Shown here piece after piece: positions 24,836 through 33,724 of a DNA stretch of 64,000 nucleotides (the stretch's first letter is position 1; each line of letters opens with the position of its first letter). The position numbers were made by a program, and so were the translations under genes. Source of the stretch: Streptomyces dioscori (GTDB taxonomy: Bacteria > Actinomycetota > Actinomycetes > Streptomycetales > Streptomycetaceae); contig NZ_KZ679044.1 of assembly GCF_003024195.1 (NCBI RefSeq), positions 378,537-442,536 on the forward strand, in the 5' to 3' direction. The notes beneath the pieces are model-generated. The model was not told the origin of the DNA, made no database searches, and saw nothing but the letters and a program-made list of their open reading frames with translations.

Positions 24836-27232
24836 TCAGCCCTGGGTGTCGGACAGGGCCGTCGCCGCGACCCTGTCGAAGAGCTCACCCTCCTCTTCGT
24901 CGTGGGAGGTGGCTTCCGTGAGGAGGTAGGCCTGGGCCTCGCCCACGTGGAAGTACATCCCGTGCAGTTCGAGCGTGCCCTGCTCCAGTGCCCGGGCCAC
25001 CGCCTCGTGTGCCCGCAGATGCTCCAGCTGCTGCACGACGTTGGTGAGGCAGAGCTGCTCGGTGGCGTCGGCGGGCGCGCGTCCGGCGATCCGGGTCCAG
25101 GGCCGGTCCTCGGCGGTCATGCGCTCCACGCTCGGCAGTCCGTGTCTCAGCCACCGCTTCAACGGCGTCCGGGCGCCTCCCGGTTCGGTGTTCATCAGTG
25201 CCTGCATCGCCCCGCATCCGGAGTGCCCGCACACGGTGATGGACCGCACCCGCAGCACCTCCACCGCGTACTCGATCGCGGCGGCCACCGAGTCGTCGCC
25301 GCTCTCCTCGCCGGGCGGCGGCACGAGGTTGCCGACATTGCGGACGACGAAGAGGTCACCGGGGCCGCTGGAGGTGATCATCGATGTGACCAGCCGGGAG
25401 TCGGCGCAGGTCAGGAAGAGCTGTGAGGGCTGCTGGCCCTCCCGGGCCAGCCGGGCCAGCTCGCCGCGCACCAGGGGCGCGGTGTTGCGCTGGAACGTGC
25501 TGATGCCGCTCGCCAGTTGATGCCCGCTGCGGTGTCCACCGGGCGGCGGTGTCTCGGGGCTCTCGCAGTGGTGGTTGCGCCAGGGCGTCCAGGGGCGGCA
25601 GTGGCAGTGCGCCGTCTGCCCGTCGTCGTCCCTGGTGCGCGGTTCCGCGAGCCGCGCTCCGGTGCGCCCGGTCAGCTCGACGGAGCCGCCGCGGTTGGTG
25701 TGCGCGCTCTGCCAGTCGTGCAGCGACTCGTACGCCGCGTGGTCCATGAAGGAGCCGTCCAGCTCGATCACCGCCTCGGCCCCCGGCGGCACCAGATGCA
25801 GTGCGCGGGTGAGGCGGGGCACGGCGAGGAACGTCAACTGCCCGCGCACGCGCACGTGGTGGACGCCGTCCGGGCCCACCGAGCGGGTGATCCGCGTCCG
25901 GGTGAGGCGGTGCAGGGCGACGCCGACGGCCATGGCGATCCCGAGGGTGACGCCCTCAAGGACTCCGAGGACGACGACGCCGAGGGTGGTGACGGCGTAC
26001 ACCAGCACCTCTCGGTGGCGGGTGACCGTGCGGATGTGGTGCAGGGACACCATCTGGATGCCGACGGCCATCACCAGGGCGGCCAGTGCCGCGAGGGGGA
26101 TCAGCTCCAGGAGCGGCACCAGCAGCAGCGCGGCCACCGTGATCCAGACGCCGTGCAGCATCGTCGAGTTCCGGCTGACGGCGCCCGCGTGGACGTTCGC
26201 CGAGCTCCGTACGGCCACGCCCGCGACGGGGAGCCCGCCGAGCGTGCCGGAGACGATGTTGGCCGCGCCCTGTCCCAGCAGCTCGCGGTCGAGGTCGGAG
26301 CGCCCCTGCTGGGCCGGTCGTCTGGCCGTGAGCTTGTCCACGGCGACGGCGCCCAGGAGGGACTGGACACTGCACACCAGCGTGGTGGTGAGCACGGCGG
26401 CCACGATCCCGAGCACCGGACCCTCGGGCAGTCCGGCCAGCGCGTGACTCCGCCAGGACGGCAGATCGACCTTGGGGAGGGTGAGCGCGGCGAGCGCGGC
26501 CGTCGTGGTGGCCGCGGCGACGGCGACGAGTGCGGCCGGGACGGTGCGCAGCAGCTGCCCCACGCGCCCGGGGACGCGCGGCCAGGCCAGCAGGACGGAC
26601 AGTGTCAGGGCGCTCATCGACAGCGCCGCCACCTGGGGGTGCGCCAACTGGGCGGGCAGCGCCCGGAGGTTGTCGACGACCGAGCTGCTCGGGGATCCGC
26701 CGAGCACGATGTGCAGCTGGGCGACGGCGATGGTGATGCCGATACCGGCCAGCATGCCGTGCACGATCGCGGGGCTGACGGCCAGTGCGGAACGGGCCAC
26801 CCGCAGGAAGCCCAGGCCGACTTGGACCAGTCCGGCGAGGACGGTGATGGCGCAGGTCGTGCGCCATCCGTACTTCTGGATGAGGTCGGCGGTGACCACG
26901 GTGAGTCCCGCGGCGGGTCCGCTCACCTGGAGCGGTGAGCCACCGAGGCGGCCGGCCACGAGCCCGCCGACGGCGGCGGCGACGAGCCCCGCCTGCAGCG
27001 GTGCTCCGGTGGCGAGGGCGATGCCCAGGGACAGGGGCAGGGCGATCAGGAAGACGGCGACCGAGGCGGACAGGTCGGCGCCCGCGATCCGGGGGAGCCG
27101 AGGAGGCTTCGGGAGCCGGGGGATCCGTGGGATCAGGGCAGTGCGGCGGCCGGGCGGAGGGGGGCTGTGCGGCCGCCCCTCGTCCGGGGTGTGCGAAGAG
27201 TCGTCGGTGCGAGTGGGGACGAAGGCAGTCAT
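24836..27232 (-). CDS. SulP transporter fused to beta-carbonic anhydrase
   Basis: This is a 798-residue fusion. After a Pro/Arg-rich cytoplasmic tail, residues about 50-420 form the SulP/SLC26 membrane domain (SGPAAGLTVVTADLI, then many helices). A STAS-like domain (about 435-530) follows. The C-terminal 220 residues are a beta-class carbonic anhydrase with zinc ligands Cys609 and Asp611 (CADSR), His670 and Cys673 (HSGCGA). SulP proteins fused to carbonic anhydrase are presumed bicarbonate transporters that interconvert CO2 and HCO3- on the inner face. ATG 27232 was chosen over a GTG 54 bases upstream. It is divergent from the deacetylase-like lipoprotein gene. Confidence 0.9.
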   Translation of the reverse strand: MTAFVPTRTDDSSHTPDEGRPHSPPPPGRRTALIPRIPRLPKPPRLPRIAGADLSASVAVFLIALPLSLGIALATGAPLQAGLVAAAVGGLVAGRLGGSPLQVSGPAAGLTVVTADLIQKYGWRTTCAITVLAGLVQVGLGFLRVARSALAVSPAIVHGMLAGIGITIAVAQLHIVLGGSPSSSVVDNLRALPAQLAHPQVAALSMSALTLSVLLAWPRVPGRVGQLLRTVPAALVAVAAATTTAALAALTLPKVDLPSWRSHALAGLPEGPVLGIVAAVLTTTLVCSVQSLLGAVAVDKLTARRPAQQGRSDLDRELLGQGAANIVSGTLGGLPVAGVAVRSSANVHAGAVSRNSTMLHGVWITVAALLLVPLLELIPLAALAALVMAVGIQMVSLHHIRTVTRHREVLVYAVTTLGVVVLGVLEGVTLGIAMAVGVALHRLTRTRITRSVGPDGVHHVRVRGQLTFLAVPRLTRALHLVPPGAEAVIELDGSFMDHAAYESLHDWQSAHTNRGGSVELTGRTGARLAEPRTRDDDGQTAHCHCRPWTPWRNHHCESPETPPPGGHRSGHQLASGISTFQRNTAPLVRGELARLAREGQQPSQLFLTCADSRLVTSMITSSGPGDLFVVRNVGNLVPPPGEESGDDSVAAAIEYAVEVLRVRSITVCGHSGCGAMQALMNTEPGGARTPLKRWLRHGLPSVERMTAEDRPWTRIAGRAPADATEQLCLTNVVQQLEHLRAHEAVARALEQGTLELHGMYFHVGEAQAYLLTEATSHDEEEGELFDRVAATALSDTQG

Positions 27233-27501
27233 GGTTCCCGTCTTTCCGGGGCTACGCGGTCGCTTGGGGGCGCGGCCGTGGGTCACGGCGTACAGCGGCG
27301 GGATTTATCAACGCTCGGTAAATGAATCGTAATGGAGAGTAAAGGACGTGTCAGGAAAAATAGCGCAAATAGTCCATTGGTTCACTCCGGAGAGTGATTA
27401 GTCATTTTGATCGGCTTGTCGTACCGCCTCCTTCCGGGACCCCTGCGACCTTGGCCTCGCCGTCTGTTTTGTCCCGATTGAAGGAAGAAGGTGGGCGGAA
27501 C

Positions 27502-28824
27502 ATGGCCGCCACTCAGAGGTTCACCACGGGCGTCGCCGTCATCGCGGTCTGTGCCGCGGCGCTCGCCGGATGCGGGATCGGCGACACCGGCGCCGGGAAG
27601 GGGCCACGGGGCGAGGGAGCCCACGGTGACGGGGCGCGGGGCGAGGGCGCGCAGGGCGCCAGGAAGGCCGTGGGCGCTCCGGCGCCGAAGAACCCGGTCC
27701 GGCTGATCGGCGACGGCTCCACCGCGTTCACCGGCGCGCAGCCGCGGCTGCCCCGGCCCGCGAAGCTGAAGCCCGGGCAACGGCCACCGCAGTTCGTGGT
27801 GTTCTCCTGGGACGGGGCCGGCGAGGACAGCCAGAAGCTGTTCTCACACTTCCGCAAGGTGGCCAAGGACAACCGGGCGACCATGACGTACTTCCTCAGC
27901 GGCGTGTACATGCTCCCGGAGGGCAAGCGTGATCTGTACCGGCCGCCGCAGCACTCGCCTGGGCGCTCCGACATCGGCTTCAACGACGAGCAGGGCATCA
28001 GGGACACCGTGAAGCAACTGCGCGGCGCCTGGCTCGAAGGCAGTGAGATCGGTACGCACTTCAACGGCCACTTCTGCGGCAGCGGCGGCGGAGTGGGCGA
28101 GTGGTCGGTCGGGGAGTGGAAGGACGAGATCGCCCAGGCCAAGTCCTTCGTCAAGTCCTGGAAGACCAACACCGGTACGGCGAAGGGCTCACCGCTGCCC
28201 TTCGACTACGACAAGGAGCTCATCGGCGCCCGCACGCCCTGTCTGGAGGGGCAGAAGAACTTCATGCGGGCCGCCCGCGAACTCGGCTTCCGCTACGACA
28301 CCAGCGGCGTCAACGACCAGGTCTGGCCCAAGAAGAAGGCGGGCCTGTGGGATCTGTCGATGCAGCTCGTCCCGGTCCCGGGCCGCGGGTTCGAGACGCT
28401 GACCATGGACTACAACTTCATGGTCAACCAGTCGGGCACCACGTCCCAGGGCGATCCCGGCAAGCACGAGTACTGGGGCGACCAGATGCGCGACGGTCTG
28501 CTCAAGGGCTTCTCCCGCGCCTATGAGGGCAACCGCGCGCCCCTGATCATCGGCAACCACTTCGAGTCCTGGAACGGCGGCACGTACATGCGGGCCATCG
28601 AGGAGACCATCGAGCGCGTCTGCACCAAGCGCGAGGTGCGGTGTGTGTCCTTCCGGCAGCTCGCCGACTGGCTCGACGCCCAGGACCCCAAGACCCTCGA
28701 CAAGCTCCGCACGCTCAAGGTGGGCCAGTCCCCGAAGCAGGACTGGGCGTCGTTCCTGTCCGACCGGCCGGCCCCCGCTCCGGCCCCGAAGGGAGTGCCG
28801 GGCGCCCCGGCGGTCAAGCCGTAG
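27502..28824 (+). CDS. Polysaccharide-deacetylase-like lipoprotein
   Basis: The 440-residue secreted protein has a signal peptide with lipobox LAGC, placing the lipid-modified Cys at residue 24. A Gly-rich linker of about 45 residues follows, then a domain beginning FVVFSWDGAGED and containing GTHFNGHFC, ending near WLDAQDP and a Pro/Ala tail. The layout recalls carbohydrate-esterase-4 folds, where Asp and His residues bind metal, though the exact NodB motifs are altered. It is probably on the outer membrane face acting on cell wall or exopolysaccharide. AAGGAAGAAGGTGGG precedes ATG 27502. The AT-rich gap upstream holds divergent promoters. Confidence 0.75.
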   Translation: MAATQRFTTGVAVIAVCAAALAGCGIGDTGAGKGPRGEGAHGDGARGEGAQGARKAVGAPAPKNPVRLIGDGSTAFTGAQPRLPRPAKLKPGQRPPQFVVFSWDGAGEDSQKLFSHFRKVAKDNRATMTYFLSGVYMLPEGKRDLYRPPQHSPGRSDIGFNDEQGIRDTVKQLRGAWLEGSEIGTHFNGHFCGSGGGVGEWSVGEWKDEIAQAKSFVKSWKTNTGTAKGSPLPFDYDKELIGARTPCLEGQKNFMRAARELGFRYDTSGVNDQVWPKKKAGLWDLSMQLVPVPGRGFETLTMDYNFMVNQSGTTSQGDPGKHEYWGDQMRDGLLKGFSRAYEGNRAPLIIGNHFESWNGGTYMRAIEETIERVCTKREVRCVSFRQLADWLDAQDPKTLDKLRTLKVGQSPKQDWASFLSDRPAPAPAPKGVPGAPAVKP

Positions 28825-28831
28825 CGCCCGG

Positions 28832-28852
28832 ACGGCGTGCGGCTCACGCCGT
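28832..28852. terminator. Short hairpin between convergent genes
   Basis: An 8-bp stem ACGGCGTG/CACGCCGT with a 5-nt loop starts 8 bases after the lipoprotein stop and overlaps the last codons of the opposing ATPase gene. Confidence 0.45.
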
Positions 28853-29830
28853 GGCGGTCTCGGCCTCCCGCAGGACGAAGGCGGGGTCGACCTGGGCGGC
28901 CAGGTCGGCCCCCGTGCGCTCGTTGCCCCACGACTGCGCGTTCTTCAGGTGGAAGTGGACCATCTGCTGCGTGTAGCGCTCCCAGTCGCGCTGTTCGTAG
29001 GTCGCGTCGGCAGCCGCCAGGAGAGCGCTCAGCGCACGGCGGTTGCCGTCCTCCAGCTCCTCGAAGCGGGGCGGACGGCCCTTCTCCATGGCGCGTACCC
29101 AGTCCGAGTGGCCGACCGTCAGCAGCAGGTCGTCGCCGACCTCGCCCCTGAGGAAGTCGATGTCGTCCTGGCCCTGCACCTTGTTGCCCACGACCTTCAG
29201 GGTGACGCCGAAGTCGCGCGCGTACTCCTTGTACTGCCGGTAGACCGAGATGCCCTTACGGGTGGGCTCCGCGACGAGGAACGTGATGTCGAAGCGGGTG
29301 AACATGCCGGACGCGAAGGAGTCCGAGCCTGCCGTCATGTCCACGACGACGTACTCGCCGGGGCCGTCGACGAGGTGGTTCAGGCACAGTTCCACCGCGC
29401 CCGTCTTGGAGTGGTAGCAGGCCACTCCCAGGTCGGCCTCGGTGAACGGCCCGGTGACCATCAGACGAACGGCGCCGCCGTCGAGTTCCACCGGACGTGC
29501 GCAGGCCTCGTACACCGGGTTGTCCTCGCGCACCCGCAGGAGCCGGGAGCCCTCGCCGGGCGGCGTGGTCTTGATCATCGTCTCGGCGGAGGCGATACGC
29601 GGGTTGGAGCCGCGCAGGTAGTCCTTGATGAGGCCCAGGCGGTCGCCCATCGCGGGCAGGTCCCGCGCCTCGGTGTCGGTGAGGCCGAGTGCCGGGCCGA
29701 GGTGCTGGTTGATGTCGGCGTCCACCGCGACGACCGGCGACCCGGTGGTCGCGAGGTGACGGACGAAGAGCGAGGACAGGGTGGTCTTGCCACTGCCGCC
29801 CTTCCCAACGAAAGCAATTTTCATGTTCAT
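28844..29830 (-). CDS. CooC/MinD-like P-loop ATPase
   Basis: This 328-residue SIMIBI ATPase has deviant Walker A VGKGGSGKTT near the N-terminus, VDADINQHL as the switch and YVVVDMTAGSD as Walker B. This is the pattern of CooC-type nickel-insertion ATPases and related MinD/ParA proteins. No carbon monoxide dehydrogenase or cofactor gene is nearby, so the client protein is unknown. The second Met (codon 3) is an alternative start; no ribosome site separates them. It is divergent from the Fic-like gene over 95 bases. Confidence 0.8.
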   Translation of the reverse strand: MNMKIAFVGKGGSGKTTLSSLFVRHLATTGSPVVAVDADINQHLGPALGLTDTEARDLPAMGDRLGLIKDYLRGSNPRIASAETMIKTTPPGEGSRLLRVREDNPVYEACARPVELDGGAVRLMVTGPFTEADLGVACYHSKTGAVELCLNHLVDGPGEYVVVDMTAGSDSFASGMFTRFDITFLVAEPTRKGISVYRQYKEYARDFGVTLKVVGNKVQGQDDIDFLRGEVGDDLLLTVGHSDWVRAMEKGRPPRFEELEDGNRRALSALLAAADATYEQRDWERYTQQMVHFHLKNAQSWGNERTGADLAAQVDPAFVLREAETATA

Positions 29831-29925
29831 GTAGCGTAGTCGTGCCGCTGGCCCGCGGGGTCGCCGGACGTGAAGAAGACCACTCGTTCGTGGAGCACGG
29901 GCCGGGGGTGCGTAGGGTCGTACTC

Positions 29926-30792
29926 ATGAGTACGACAGGAGCGGGTGCGACAGGTACGAACGCCGACCCCCTCGCGGCGCTCGGCACACTGCCCGGTGTG
30001 GCGGAGTCCGTGGAGTCCGTGCGCAAGGCCGTGGACCGGGTCTACGGGCACCGCATCATGCGGCGCCGCAGCAACGAGATCACCGGAGAGGCCGCACTGC
30101 GGGGCTCCCGCGGATCCGCGTCGCTGTCCGGCGCGGACTGGGCCCTCGAAGAGGTGCGCCGCAGGGCCGACTTCAGCGGGGACGACCAGGCCAGGGTGGT
30201 GGGCGCGGCCCTCAGGCTGACCGCCGAGTCGGGTGAACTCCTGTCCATCTGGCGGCAGTCGCCCCTGCGGGTGCTGGCGAGGCTGCATCTGGTGGCCGCC
30301 GCCGACAACGGGGACGCGGTCGGACGTCCGCGACGGGACGGGGAGCCGGCCACGGAGACCCCGGCGGCAGGCGCCGCGGGACCCCCGCTGGTCGGGCTCC
30401 CCCTGCCGGACGCCGGTGAGGTCGAGGGCCGGCTCGACGGTCTGGCGCGGCTGGTCATCGCGGGGAGTTCGGCGCCCGCCCTGGTGACCGCCGCCGTGGT
30501 GCACGGCGAACTGCTCGCGCTGCGCCCCTTCGGCTCCCACAACGGCCTGGTCGCGCGCGCGGCCGAACGGATCGTCCTGGTCGGCAGCGGTCTCGACCCC
30601 AAGTCGGTCTGCCCGCCGGAGGTCGGCCACGCGGAACTCGGACGGGCGGCCTACGCCGCCGCTCTCGACGGCTACGCCTCGGGCACTCCGGACGGGATGG
30701 CGGCCTGGATCGCCCACTGCGGCAAGGCGGTCGAACTCGGCGCCAGGGAGTCGACGGCTGTGTGCGAGGCGCTGCAGCGGGGCGCTGCGTAG
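29926..30792 (+). CDS. Fic-like protein with a degenerate active site
   Basis: This 288-residue, mostly helical protein has HGELLALRPFGSHNGLVAR, which lines up with the Fic motif HPFxxGNGRxxR, but Arg replaces the catalytic His and the first Arg of the loop is lost. Annotators often name the family oxidoreductase without evidence. If the Fic fold is right, AMP transfer by the usual mechanism is unlikely, leaving a binding or divergent role. The ATG at 29926 has AGGGTCG upstream. It is transcribed alone, ending at a strong hairpin, and is convergent with the HAD gene. Confidence 0.65.
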   Translation: MSTTGAGATGTNADPLAALGTLPGVAESVESVRKAVDRVYGHRIMRRRSNEITGEAALRGSRGSASLSGADWALEEVRRRADFSGDDQARVVGAALRLTAESGELLSIWRQSPLRVLARLHLVAAADNGDAVGRPRRDGEPATETPAAGAAGPPLVGLPLPDAGEVEGRLDGLARLVIAGSSAPALVTAAVVHGELLALRPFGSHNGLVARAAERIVLVGSGLDPKSVCPPEVGHAELGRAAYAAALDGYASGTPDGMAAWIAHCGKAVELGARESTAVCEALQRGAA

Positions 30793-30830
30793 GTACCGCT
30801 CGGGTGCGGTTCGGGTCCCTGAACAGGGTT

Positions 30831-30858
30831 GCGGCGGTACGGATCTCCGTACCGCCGC
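30831..30858 (+). terminator. Terminator after the Fic-like gene
   Basis: A 13-bp perfect stem (GCGGCGGTACGGA and its complement) with a minimal loop lies 38 bases after the stop codon. Confidence 0.8.
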
Positions 30859-31214
30859 TGGCATGTCCACCGGGGTACCAGGCGTCCTCGGAGTGTTGCC
30901 CATCAGGTCGGGAACTGTTGCCCGTCGCCTGGTGCGGCTGGCCCGTAATCGACGGGTCGACGTCGCGTGGGTGCCCGGTGTTCATGCGCGGTCCGTGGGG
31001 CCTCGGTTGCGTTTGAAGGTGATCCTTTCGGATGTCCTTGGTCTCGCGGGCCGTTAATCCCTTTGTACTCCTGGTCCGGGGCAAGCGGAACCCCTCGCCG
31101 TACTTCTTTACTTTTGCGGACAGAACCGGGCGAACCGGATGGCAGGCCCGAAGAAGTGAACAAGGAGAGGCCCATGAGGGCCGAGGGGGCTGGAGTGGTG
31201 CCTCCTCGGCGGTG
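30859..31214. other. Convergent intergenic gap, no gene seen
   Basis: This 356-base stretch lies between the Fic-like terminator and the HAD stop. A strong ribosome-site-like sequence (AAGGAGAGGCCC before ATG 31174) opens a plus-strand frame, but that frame runs antisense into the HAD gene and is not credible as a gene. No further hairpin of note was found. Confidence 0.4.
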
Positions 31215-32051
31215 TCAGCCCACCGCCGCGCGGCGCCTGCTGGCGTACCAGACGAGCCCCGCGGTGGCCGCCGCCGCCCCTATGGCCGCCGCCGCGACGA
31301 TGGCCGGGCGGGGTGTCACGGACAGCCGCTGCTTGAGGCGCACCGGGTGGTTGAAGTCGAGGATGGGCCACGCGCGCGTGAGGGCCTCGCGGCGCAGCGC
31401 ACGGTCCGGGTTCACCGCGTGGGGGTGGCCGACCGCCGAGAGCATCGGGATGTCGGTCGCCGAGTCGCTGTACGCGTAGCAGCGCGACAGGTCGTATCCC
31501 TCGGACGCGGCCAGCTCCTTGACGGCCTCGGCCTTGGTGGGGCCGTACGCGTAGTACTCCACCTCGCCCGTGAAACAGCCGTCGTCGCCCACGACCATGC
31601 GGGTGGCCACCACCCGGTCGGCGCCCAGGAGTTCGCCGATCGGTTCTACCACCTCCGCGCCGGAGGTGGAGACGATCACGACGTCGCGGCCGGCGGTGTG
31701 GTGCTCCTCGATGAGGGAGGCGGCCTCGTCGTAGATGATCGGGTCGATCAGGTCGTGCAGGGTCTCGGCGACGATCTCCTTCACCTGCTGGACGTTCCAG
31801 CCGCGGCACAGCGCGGACAGGTACTCGCGCATGCGCTCCATCTGGTCGTGGTCGGCGCCGCCGGCGAGGAACACGAACTGGGCATATGCGGTACGCAACA
31901 CCGCCCGGCGGTTGATCAGGCCGCCTTGGTAGAACGACTTGCTGAAGGTGAGCGTGCTCGACTTCGCAATGACCGTCTTGTCCAGGTCAAAGAAGGCCGC
32001 TGTACGAGGCAAGGAGTGGTTTTCCACGGGTTGAGCATATGCGCCCGCCAT
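31215..32051 (-). CDS. HAD-IB family phosphatase with a C-terminal membrane anchor
   Basis: This 278-residue HAD-superfamily hydrolase has motif I FFDLDKT, motif II VSTSGAEVV, and motif IV YSDSATDIPML, giving the SerB/HAD-IB layout for small-molecule phosphatases. A hydrophobic C-terminal segment (AAAAIGAAAATAGLVWYA) before a basic end suggests a tail anchor. Homologues beside ssd are annotated as morphological-differentiation-associated proteins; the substrate is unknown. The start is uncertain: ATG 32051 or GTG 32027, neither with a clear ribosome site. It is divergent from the 6C RNA and ssd, the same arrangement I recall for Rv3661/Rv3660c of M. tuberculosis. Confidence 0.85.
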   Translation of the reverse strand: MAGAYAQPVENHSLPRTAAFFDLDKTVIAKSSTLTFSKSFYQGGLINRRAVLRTAYAQFVFLAGGADHDQMERMREYLSALCRGWNVQQVKEIVAETLHDLIDPIIYDEAASLIEEHHTAGRDVVIVSTSGAEVVEPIGELLGADRVVATRMVVGDDGCFTGEVEYYAYGPTKAEAVKELAASEGYDLSRCYAYSDSATDIPMLSAVGHPHAVNPDRALRREALTRAWPILDFNHPVRLKQRLSVTPRPAIVAAAAIGAAAATAGLVWYASRRRAAVG

Positions 32052-32124
32052 TCGGGCTAGTGTGGGACGTGTGGGTTTGCCTGAGAGAGCTCTCGGGTAC
32101 ACCATGGAAGTCACGGATCGTTCG

Positions 32125-32210
32125 CGACCGTGCTAACCCGGTTTGGCTCCTCCCCCCCCGAGTCAAACCGTGGGGACGACCCCCGCTCTCCCCCCCGGCG
32201 GGGGTCGTCG
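32125..32210 (+). ncRNA. 6C small RNA
   Basis: Two consecutive stem-loops have cytosine-rich loops. Stem 1 pairs 32139-32149 with 32160-32170 around the loop CTCCCCCCCC. Stem 2 pairs 32175-32186 with 32198-32209 (12 bp) around TCTCCCCCCCG. Two hairpins each with six or more loop cytosines define the actinobacterial 6C RNA. The location between a HAD gene and ssd matches that of the mycobacterial 6C RNA (B11) as I remember it. The transcript ends are estimates; a GAGAGCTCTC palindrome at 32085-32094 may mark the promoter region. The exposed C-rich loops could pair with ribosome-binding sites of target mRNAs. Confidence 0.85.
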
Positions 32211-32216
32211 CATGTC

Positions 32217-32236
32217 CGGACGGGTTTTCCCGTCCG
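32217..32236 (+). terminator. Hairpin directly after the 6C RNA
   Basis: An 8-bp stem CGGACGGG/CCCGTCCG closes a TTTT loop and is followed by TTGTTG, starting 7 bases after the second 6C stem. Confidence 0.65.
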
Positions 32237-32244
32237 TTGTTGAG

Positions 32245-32277
32245 AACGCCGGGCCCCGCACTGCGGGGCCCGGCGTT
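32245..32277 (+). terminator. Strong terminator between the 6C RNA and ssd
   Basis: A perfect 15-bp stem (AACGCCGGGCCCCGC and its complement) with a 3-nt loop is followed by TCTCTGTCT. It would stop transcripts from the 6C promoter before the ssd/tad operon, implying that ssd has its own promoter in 32278-32620. Confidence 0.85.
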
Positions 32278-32395
32278 TCTCTGTCTCCGCACAGGATTCG
32301 TCACTGTCCGTAGCTGTGGGATCGCGTGAGGGAAGCGCGAGGAAGTCGTACAACGGTCACCGGTTTGGGTGAAGGCGATATTCACAGGCGCCGAG

Positions 32396-32404
32396 TTGTC
32401 CACA
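32396..32404 (+). promoter_or_regulatory. DnaA-box match upstream of ssd
   Basis: TTGTCCACA is identical to the DnaA box preferred in Streptomyces. GATCCACAC about 20 bases later is a weaker relative. It lies about 220 bases before the ssd start. One perfect match per window is not far from chance. Confidence 0.4.
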
Positions 32405-32620
32405 GTTATCGAGCAAGATCCACACGATTTCCGGCTTCGCTGCACCGTGATTCCAGCGCGTACCGCTTGCGGAAGTTCATGGCCGGTTCCGTTTGTTCGG
32501 CGGCTATGGCCGGTTCGTATCGGCGGTTCATATGGAGGGCCGGTTGGCCGCTCTTGCGCTGGGCGGGATTCGCGGGACCGCAGGGGTCCCGCGACGAAGC
32601 AGCGAAGGGGGCTGGAGAGC

Positions 32621-33724
32621 GTGGCGGGAGCCATCACACACGACCGGCCGTCGGCCGCCGAGGGGCGGCAGGGCGGACCGTTGATCGTCACCGAGGACGC
32701 GGATCTGCTGGACGACCTGCTGCGGCTGTGCGCCGCGGCCGGCGCCCGGCCCGAAGTCCATCACGGGGTGCCGGAGCGCGGCGGCGGCTGGGACACGGCA
32801 CCGCTGGTGCTCGTCGGCGACGACGCCTCGCGCCGGGTGCGCGGCGCCACCCGCCGCCGCGGAGTCGTCCTGGTGGGTCGGGATCAGGACGATCCGGGGG
32901 TCTGGAGAAGGGCTGTGGAGATCGGCGCCGACCACGTGCTGATGCTGCCGGATGGCGAACAATGGTTGGTCGACCGCATCGCCGACGTGGCCGAGGGAGT
33001 CGGACCGCCCGCCCTCACCGTCGGCGTGATCGGCGGCCGCGGAGGCGCCGGATCGTCCACGCTCGCCTGCGCGCTCGCGGTCACCTCGGCGCGCCAGGGC
33101 GCCCGCACGCTCCTTGTCGACGCGGACCCGCTGGGCGGCGGACTCGATGTACTCCTCGGCGGTGAATCCGTCGAGGGGCTCCGCTGGCCCGCCTTCGCCG
33201 CCTCGCACGGACGCGTCGGCGGGGGCGCCCTGGAGGAGTCGCTGCCCTCACTGCACGCCCTGCGCGTCCTCAGCTGGGACCGGGGCGACTGCGTCACCGT
33301 GGCGCCCGAAGCGGTCCGCGCGGTCCTGGCCGCCGCCAGACGGCGCGGCGGGGTGGTGGTCGTCGACCTGCCGCGCCGGATCGACGAAGGGGTCGCCGAG
33401 GCTCTCGCCCAGATCGACCTCGGAGTGCTCGTCGTCCCGGCCGAGCTGCGTGCCGTCGCGGCGGCCGGACGGGTGGCGTCCGCGGTCGGCATGGTCCTGA
33501 GGGACCTGCGCGTCGCGGTCCGCGGGCCGTACGCGCCAGGTCTGGACGACCGTGAGGTGGCCCGGCTTCTCGGACTGCCCCTGATGGGCGAGGTGCCCAC
33601 GGAGACAGGGCTGCCGGCCGCCCAGGAGCGCGGAGCTCCGCCCGGCGGGGACGGCCGCGGGCCGCTCGCCCGCTTCTGCTCGGCGTTCTGGGAGCGGGCC
33701 GCGGTCGCCGGAGGGGGCGTATGA
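32621..33724 (+). CDS. ssd: Septum-site-determining protein Ssd (TadZ/MinD-like)
   Basis: This 367-residue protein has an N-terminal receiver-like region (about 15-125) and a C-terminal MinD/ParA fold. The nucleotide loop reads GGRGGAGSST, so both Walker A lysines are replaced, and ATP hydrolysis is doubtful; LLVDADPLGGGLD is the switch. Actinobacterial Ssd affects septation when overproduced and resembles TadZ, which positions Tad pilus machinery. GTG 32621 was chosen as the family start, with GAAGGGG upstream. It heads an operon: its stop overlaps the ATG of tadA by 4 bases. Confidence 0.88.
   Translation: MAGAITHDRPSAAEGRQGGPLIVTEDADLLDDLLRLCAAAGARPEVHHGVPERGGGWDTAPLVLVGDDASRRVRGATRRRGVVLVGRDQDDPGVWRRAVEIGADHVLMLPDGEQWLVDRIADVAEGVGPPALTVGVIGGRGGAGSSTLACALAVTSARQGARTLLVDADPLGGGLDVLLGGESVEGLRWPAFAASHGRVGGGALEESLPSLHALRVLSWDRGDCVTVAPEAVRAVLAAARRRGGVVVVDLPRRIDEGVAEALAQIDLGVLVVPAELRAVAAAGRVASAVGMVLRDLRVAVRGPYAPGLDDREVARLLGLPLMGEVPTETGLPAAQERGAPPGGDGRGPLARFCSAFWERAAVAGGGV

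Noticed and set aside
31174..31479. Plus-strand frame with a strong ribosome-like site AAGGAGAGGCCC before ATG
   Set aside because: Apart from its first 41 bases it lies antisense to the HAD phosphatase gene, and the protein is featureless. The purine-rich site is probably chance.
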